Shown in pieces: positions 31,937 to 34,212 of a stretch of DNA of 34,212 nt (positions are counted from its first letter, which is position 1; each line of letters opens with the position of its first letter). The stretch is from positions 1 through 34,212 of the forward strand of contig JAHHII010000024.1 of the NCBI GenBank assembly GCA_019358855.1, read 5' to 3'. The translations under genes and the position numbers were made by a program. The notes under the pieces are model-generated. The model made no database searches and was not told the DNA's origin. It was given only the letters and a program-made list of their open reading frames with translations. The stretch is from Timaviella obliquedivisa GSE-PSE-MK23-08B. GTDB taxonomy: Bacteria > Cyanobacteriota > Cyanobacteriia > Elainellales > Elainellaceae.

Positions 31937-32268
31937 ATTCCTCCTAGGTGGCTTAAAATGACTTGGGCAATCTGAGCACGGATTTGAGGGTCGAGGATTT
32001 CCATAGAGCGATTGCTACGGGGTCGAAGGTTGATGATCGACTCATAAGCAATCCGTTGACGGGTGGGTGTCCAATCTGCTCCCCAAATATTGGACTGCAA
32101 ACTGCCCTCACCTAACAAGGCTTGCTCACAATCGTAATGCATCTCTCCGCCCCCCGCGATCGCTTGCTGCTCTATATCGACTGCAAGCTTGATATAAATT
32201 CCTAGTGCTTTTAGCATCTCTGAGATTTGCTCCAGTGTCGCCCGCTCTCGAATGATTTGAATCGCCAT
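31933..32268 (-). CDS. DUF5674 family protein
   Basis: About 111 residues from ATG 32268 (MAIQIIRERATLEQISEML). The family signature is clear: YIKLAVDIEQQAIAGGGEMH, then LLGEGSLQSNIWGADW and ESIINLRPRSNRSMEI..DP. DUF5674 proteins are small, of unknown function, and widespread in cyanobacteria and bacterial phyla with many mobile genes. The frame extends upstream to ATG 32322 (18 more residues), but those do not resemble the family and neither start has a strong Shine-Dalgarno. The next gene overlaps by 4 bp. The conserved Gly-Gly-Glu-x-His and Asn-Arg-Ser positions hint at an active or binding site (inference). Confidence 0.75.
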   Translation of the reverse strand: MAIQIIRERATLEQISEMLKALGIYIKLAVDIEQQAIAGGGEMHYDCEQALLGEGSLQSNIWGADWTPTRQRIAYESIINLRPRSNRSMEILDPQIRAQIAQVILSHLGGI

Positions 32269-32322
32269 GCTAACTGGATGAATCTCGTAGACAGCTCCAG
32301 TGTAAGGCAGAACTGACCGCAT

Positions 32323-32560
32323 CAGACCAATCAGTTTAGGATTGAAACCACAATTCTAGCGATCGCGCGATCGCTGCTGAAGATAGTCATAGTTTAGTTG
32401 TATATCAGATATTGATTAAGTTTCAACGACTCAAGCACTACCCATTGAACTCTTAAAACAAAGTATATTCTTAGGATTCTGTTCATAATATTAGAATTAA
32501 AAGTAACGTTGAAATGAACGATGATAGAACACCTTGTGGAACAAGACACCTCCTCTCGGC
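32323..32560. other. AT-rich intergenic region with a doubled HIP1 site
   Basis: Contains two abutting HIP1 octamers, GCGATCGC twice, at 32359-32374, forming a 16-bp self-complementary block. The rest (about 32395-32530) is AT-rich and could hold the promoter of the DUF5674 pair. No gene is seen; reading frames crossing it lack start signals. Confidence 0.5.
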
Positions 32561-33196
32561 TCATTCCCTTATAGCTTCTACCCAAATCGTCTCCCGTTGA
32601 TAAAACTCCCCCCGCTGCTCCACCCGAAATCCACCCAGCAACAACCCTAACCACAGCTCTACCCCAGGCATCCCTAACCCCGCCTCTAATTCACTCCAAG
32701 ACACCTCAGAGGACTGCTGCGCTAACCATCGGGCGATCGCCTTTGTCCACTCCGACACATTCTCAGCATGAGCCACCCCTAGGACGGTCTGTTTCTGCAT
32801 CTCTGCCTCCTGCTCTAACTGCTCGACCATTGCCAAGACTGCCTCCTTCTCCACGGTGGCAACGATCGACCCCGTTGGCTTCATTGTTTGTCTTCTCGGC
32901 TTACGCAACGGCGCAGGTGCCATTAAATCACTCAAATCAACCGCCATCGTTTGCCGCACCAGCTCGCTAAAGAAGCCTTGCCCCACGATCGGGTCTCGAT
33001 ACGCTTCCTCCCACTCCGTCGTCAGCAGCTCAGCCCGGCTCTCACACAGTTCTGCAATCCGCAGTAAGGAATCCCCCGCCACTTGCAACTGCTGCGACTC
33101 GGGCAGATGACGGACGATCGCCTCCATCCCATCCAATAACTGCTGAAAATCCTCCAATTCTTCCCATAGATTCAACTCAAGCTGAACAGGCTTCAT
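32561..33196 (-). CDS. 'LELxLW' protein, intact (module copy B, downstream gene)
   Basis: 211 residues, unknown family. Three parts are seen. The N-terminal helical region (1-95) begins LELNLWEELEDFQQLLDG. The middle is charged and Pro/Arg-rich (LMAPAPLRKPRRQTMKPTG). The C-terminal ~60 residues (EWTKAIARWLAQ, WSELEAGLGMPGVELWLGLL, VEQRGEFYQRETIWV) have the helix-helix-beta-hairpin pattern of a small winged-helix domain. ATG 33196 is preferred: AGAGG lies 6 bp upstream and the start matches that of the paralogue; a longer frame to 33262 lies inside the upstream gene. It overlaps the zinc-finger gene stop by four bases (ATGA). This tight pairing is also seen in the decayed copy at 30289-31540, so the two proteins probably work as a unit, perhaps as a DNA-associated complex. 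Confidence 0.65.
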   Translation of the reverse strand: MKPVQLELNLWEELEDFQQLLDGMEAIVRHLPESQQLQVAGDSLLRIAELCESRAELLTTEWEEAYRDPIVGQGFFSELVRQTMAVDLSDLMAPAPLRKPRRQTMKPTGSIVATVEKEAVLAMVEQLEQEAEMQKQTVLGVAHAENVSEWTKAIARWLAQQSSEVSWSELEAGLGMPGVELWLGLLLGGFRVEQRGEFYQRETIWVEAIRE

Positions 33197-33732
33197 AACT
33201 TTCCTCTCTCCCGAGAGCCGTGCAAATGTTCCGCATGAAAGGAACAAGGGCGAATGGGACATTGCGAAATAGAATGTTGCTCCTCACGAGCAAACCGCTC
33301 AAATCCCATACGTCGCCCTTTACCATATTGCTGATAAAGCGCCTCCAACAATTGCCGCGCGTAGTCTTTCACCAATCTGGGTAGCAACCCAAAGGTATGT
33401 TGAGGTTGGGTCATGGCGATCGGTTCCCCACCCACCCACAACTCTGCACACATCGCATGAATCACCACATCATCTTGGGGTTGCCGCACCTGATCCAAGT
33501 AAGTATGCAACACCACATAACTCATTGCAGGAATCGGCACCACGACCGTTTCAACCGCCATCTTCCGTTGCGCCAAGCGACCTCTGCCTTTGCGGTAATA
33601 CGATCGCCGACTGGGGCAGGTGGCATCGTTCCAACAGCCATCGCCGCCGATTACCCCATCATGTTGTTTCCGAGCTTCAGCCACGCTTAATAAACTACAA
33701 GCCCAGCATTTCTGATTTGTGGGACGACCCAT
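33193..33732 (-). CDS. Cys-rich putative zinc-binding protein, intact (module copy B, upstream gene)
   Basis: 179 residues, unknown family. The N-terminal Cys set (C9-x2-C12, C33, C39, followed by RRSYYRKGRGR) looks like a zinc ribbon next to a basic, possibly nucleic-acid-binding patch. The middle has AELWVGGEPIAM and a helical stretch LPRLVKDYARQLLEALYQQYG..MGFERF. A CPIRPC motif sits near the C-terminus and is identical in the decayed paralogue. ATG 33732 is supported by GAGGG 4 bp upstream and by alignment with the paralogue's GTG; the frame open to 33801 upstream is transposon-end sequence. It overlaps the LELNLW gene by ATGA. A Tn3-type inverted repeat begins 23 bp before the start codon, so the native promoter is probably displaced. 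Confidence 0.65.
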   Translation of the reverse strand: MGRPTNQKCWACSLLSVAEARKQHDGVIGGDGCWNDATCPSRRSYYRKGRGRLAQRKMAVETVVVPIPAMSYVVLHTYLDQVRQPQDDVVIHAMCAELWVGGEPIAMTQPQHTFGLLPRLVKDYARQLLEALYQQYGKGRRMGFERFAREEQHSISQCPIRPCSFHAEHLHGSRERGKL

Positions 33733-33755
33733 AGTTCCCTCGGTGACCTGTTTTA

Positions 33756-33793
33756 GGGGTCGGGCCGAGATACGTGTAAAATAGTGCCACGGA
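33756..33793 (+). mobile_element. Terminal inverted repeat of a Tn3-family transposon
   Basis: The 38 bp begin GGGGTCGGGCCGAGATACGT and contain a CCACG near the inner end, the pattern of Tn3-family ends (GGGGTC... CACG). The outer edge faces left; the transposase stop is 22 bp inside it at 33815. TTTTA immediately outside (33751-33755) is a plausible 5-bp AT-rich target duplication. The other end is beyond the window, so neither the second repeat nor the duplication can be confirmed. Confidence 0.65.
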
Positions 33794-33814
33794 ATCCGCA
33801 ATCTATTATCGTTA

Positions 33815-34212
33815 CTAGCTTTCAGCGATTGCCACAGGCAGACTTATCGCGGATTCTAGCGGTTGTGGAATGTTCTGTAAATCCAGCACGTAATCCCCAA
33901 ACCGCTTCAAATGCTTAGTCATGTAAGGACTCAACACCGCCAACGCCTGTCTGTCCACTGGGTAGCCTTCTGCACTCAAGGTTTGCACTACCCAGGAAAT
34001 ATCCACTGCATTTTGGAGAATGACCGCAGAAGAAACGACATCCAAGTACTTGAGTCGTTTCTCCTGCTCCTCTGGATCATTCTCTGTGATGATGCCGTCT
34101 TTACCAAAAAACATCCAACTCAAGAACTGATTAAAGCCCTCCACGATATTGGTGCAGGCTGTAATCTGCTGCCGCAACTCTCGCTGGGAGATATACTGCA
34201 ACAGAAACACCG
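33815..34212 (-). CDS. tnpA: Tn3-family transposase, C-terminal part (5' end outside window)
   Basis: The last ~132 residues of a Tn3-type DDE transposase. Recognisable stretches are YISQRELRQQITACTNIVEGFNQF, WMFFGKDGIITENDPEEQEKRLKYL, SAVILQNAVDISWVVQTL, and the ending ALAVLSPYMTKHLKRFGDYVLDL, which is the typical terminal block of this family. The catalytic DDE residues lie mostly upstream, outside the window; the Glu in DPEEQEK is in the expected region of the third acidic residue. The frame is open to the window edge. The stop lies 22 bp from the inverted repeat, as usual for Tn3-family elements, so this end of the transposon appears intact. Confidence 0.9.
   Translation of the reverse strand, partial: VFLLQYISQRELRQQITACTNIVEGFNQFLSWMFFGKDGIITENDPEEQEKRLKYLDVVSSAVILQNAVDISWVVQTLSAEGYPVDRQALAVLSPYMTKHLKRFGDYVLDLQNIPQPLESAISLPVAIAES

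Noticed and set aside
32394-32654. An 86-codon minus-strand frame overlapping the end of the LELNLW gene
   Set aside because: It starts inside the conserved C-terminal domain of that gene in another frame and runs through AT-rich intergenic DNA.

Overview
The window looks like a cyanobacterial chromosome segment. The evidence is frequent HIP1 octamers (GCGATCGC), moderate GC, and a gene set typical of filamentous cyanobacteria: two-partner-secretion (TPS) exoproteins with haemagglutinin N-terminal domains, CHAT-TPR, DUF928, CHASE2 and Uma2 proteins. I see no rRNA, tRNA or CRISPR array. The genus cannot be fixed from the sequence; a Leptolyngbya-like organism is a guess.

Layout. 1-3.3 kb: a possible protein tail, a NucS-like nuclease gene (+), then on the minus strand a PpiC-type prolyl isomerase behind a 203-residue protein of unknown function. 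3.6-5.0 kb: a subtilisin-like protease without a signal peptide (+). 5-12.1 kb: a TPS pair on the minus strand, transporter TpsB followed by a giant beta-helix exoprotein TpsA1. 12.2-13.6 kb: a TerB-like protein and a DUF697-like membrane protein. 14.0-14.7 kb: a small secreted peptide gene and the wreck of a third TpsA. 14.9-15.6 kb: a Uma2 endonuclease. 15.8-22.6 kb: exported TPR-CHAT protease-like protein (+), DUF928 protein (-), and a three-gene signalling operon (-) of a degenerate sensor, a NarL-type regulator and a CHASE2 histidine kinase. 23.1-29.7 kb: a secreted Pro-rich protein (+) facing a second exoprotein (TpsA2) that lies directly behind a beta-propeller protein gene (-). 29.8-34.2 kb: mobile and decayed DNA: an ISL3-like transposase relic, a two-gene module present twice (one copy intact, one broken by two stops and a frameshift), a DUF5674 pair, and the end of a Tn3-family transposon.

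How the genes may work together (inference). TpsB would export TpsA1 and perhaps TpsA2. The CHASE2 kinase, NarL-type regulator and a sensor-like protein lacking its phospho-His would sense an extracytoplasmic cue. CHAT and DUF928 proteins are exported partners often seen near TPS genes in cyanobacteria. The observation I rate highest is an 18-bp dyad, consensus ATTGCAG-AAAA-CTGCAAT, found in five intergenic regions (3434, 12821, 13858, 19186, 22954). It lies upstream of the 203-residue gene/subtilase, TerB, DUF697/secreted peptide, DUF928, and the signalling operon/Pro-rich protein, which suggests one regulator ties these scattered genes into a regulon. Near three of the sites is a second shared element, a small hairpin with AGAATAG in its loop.
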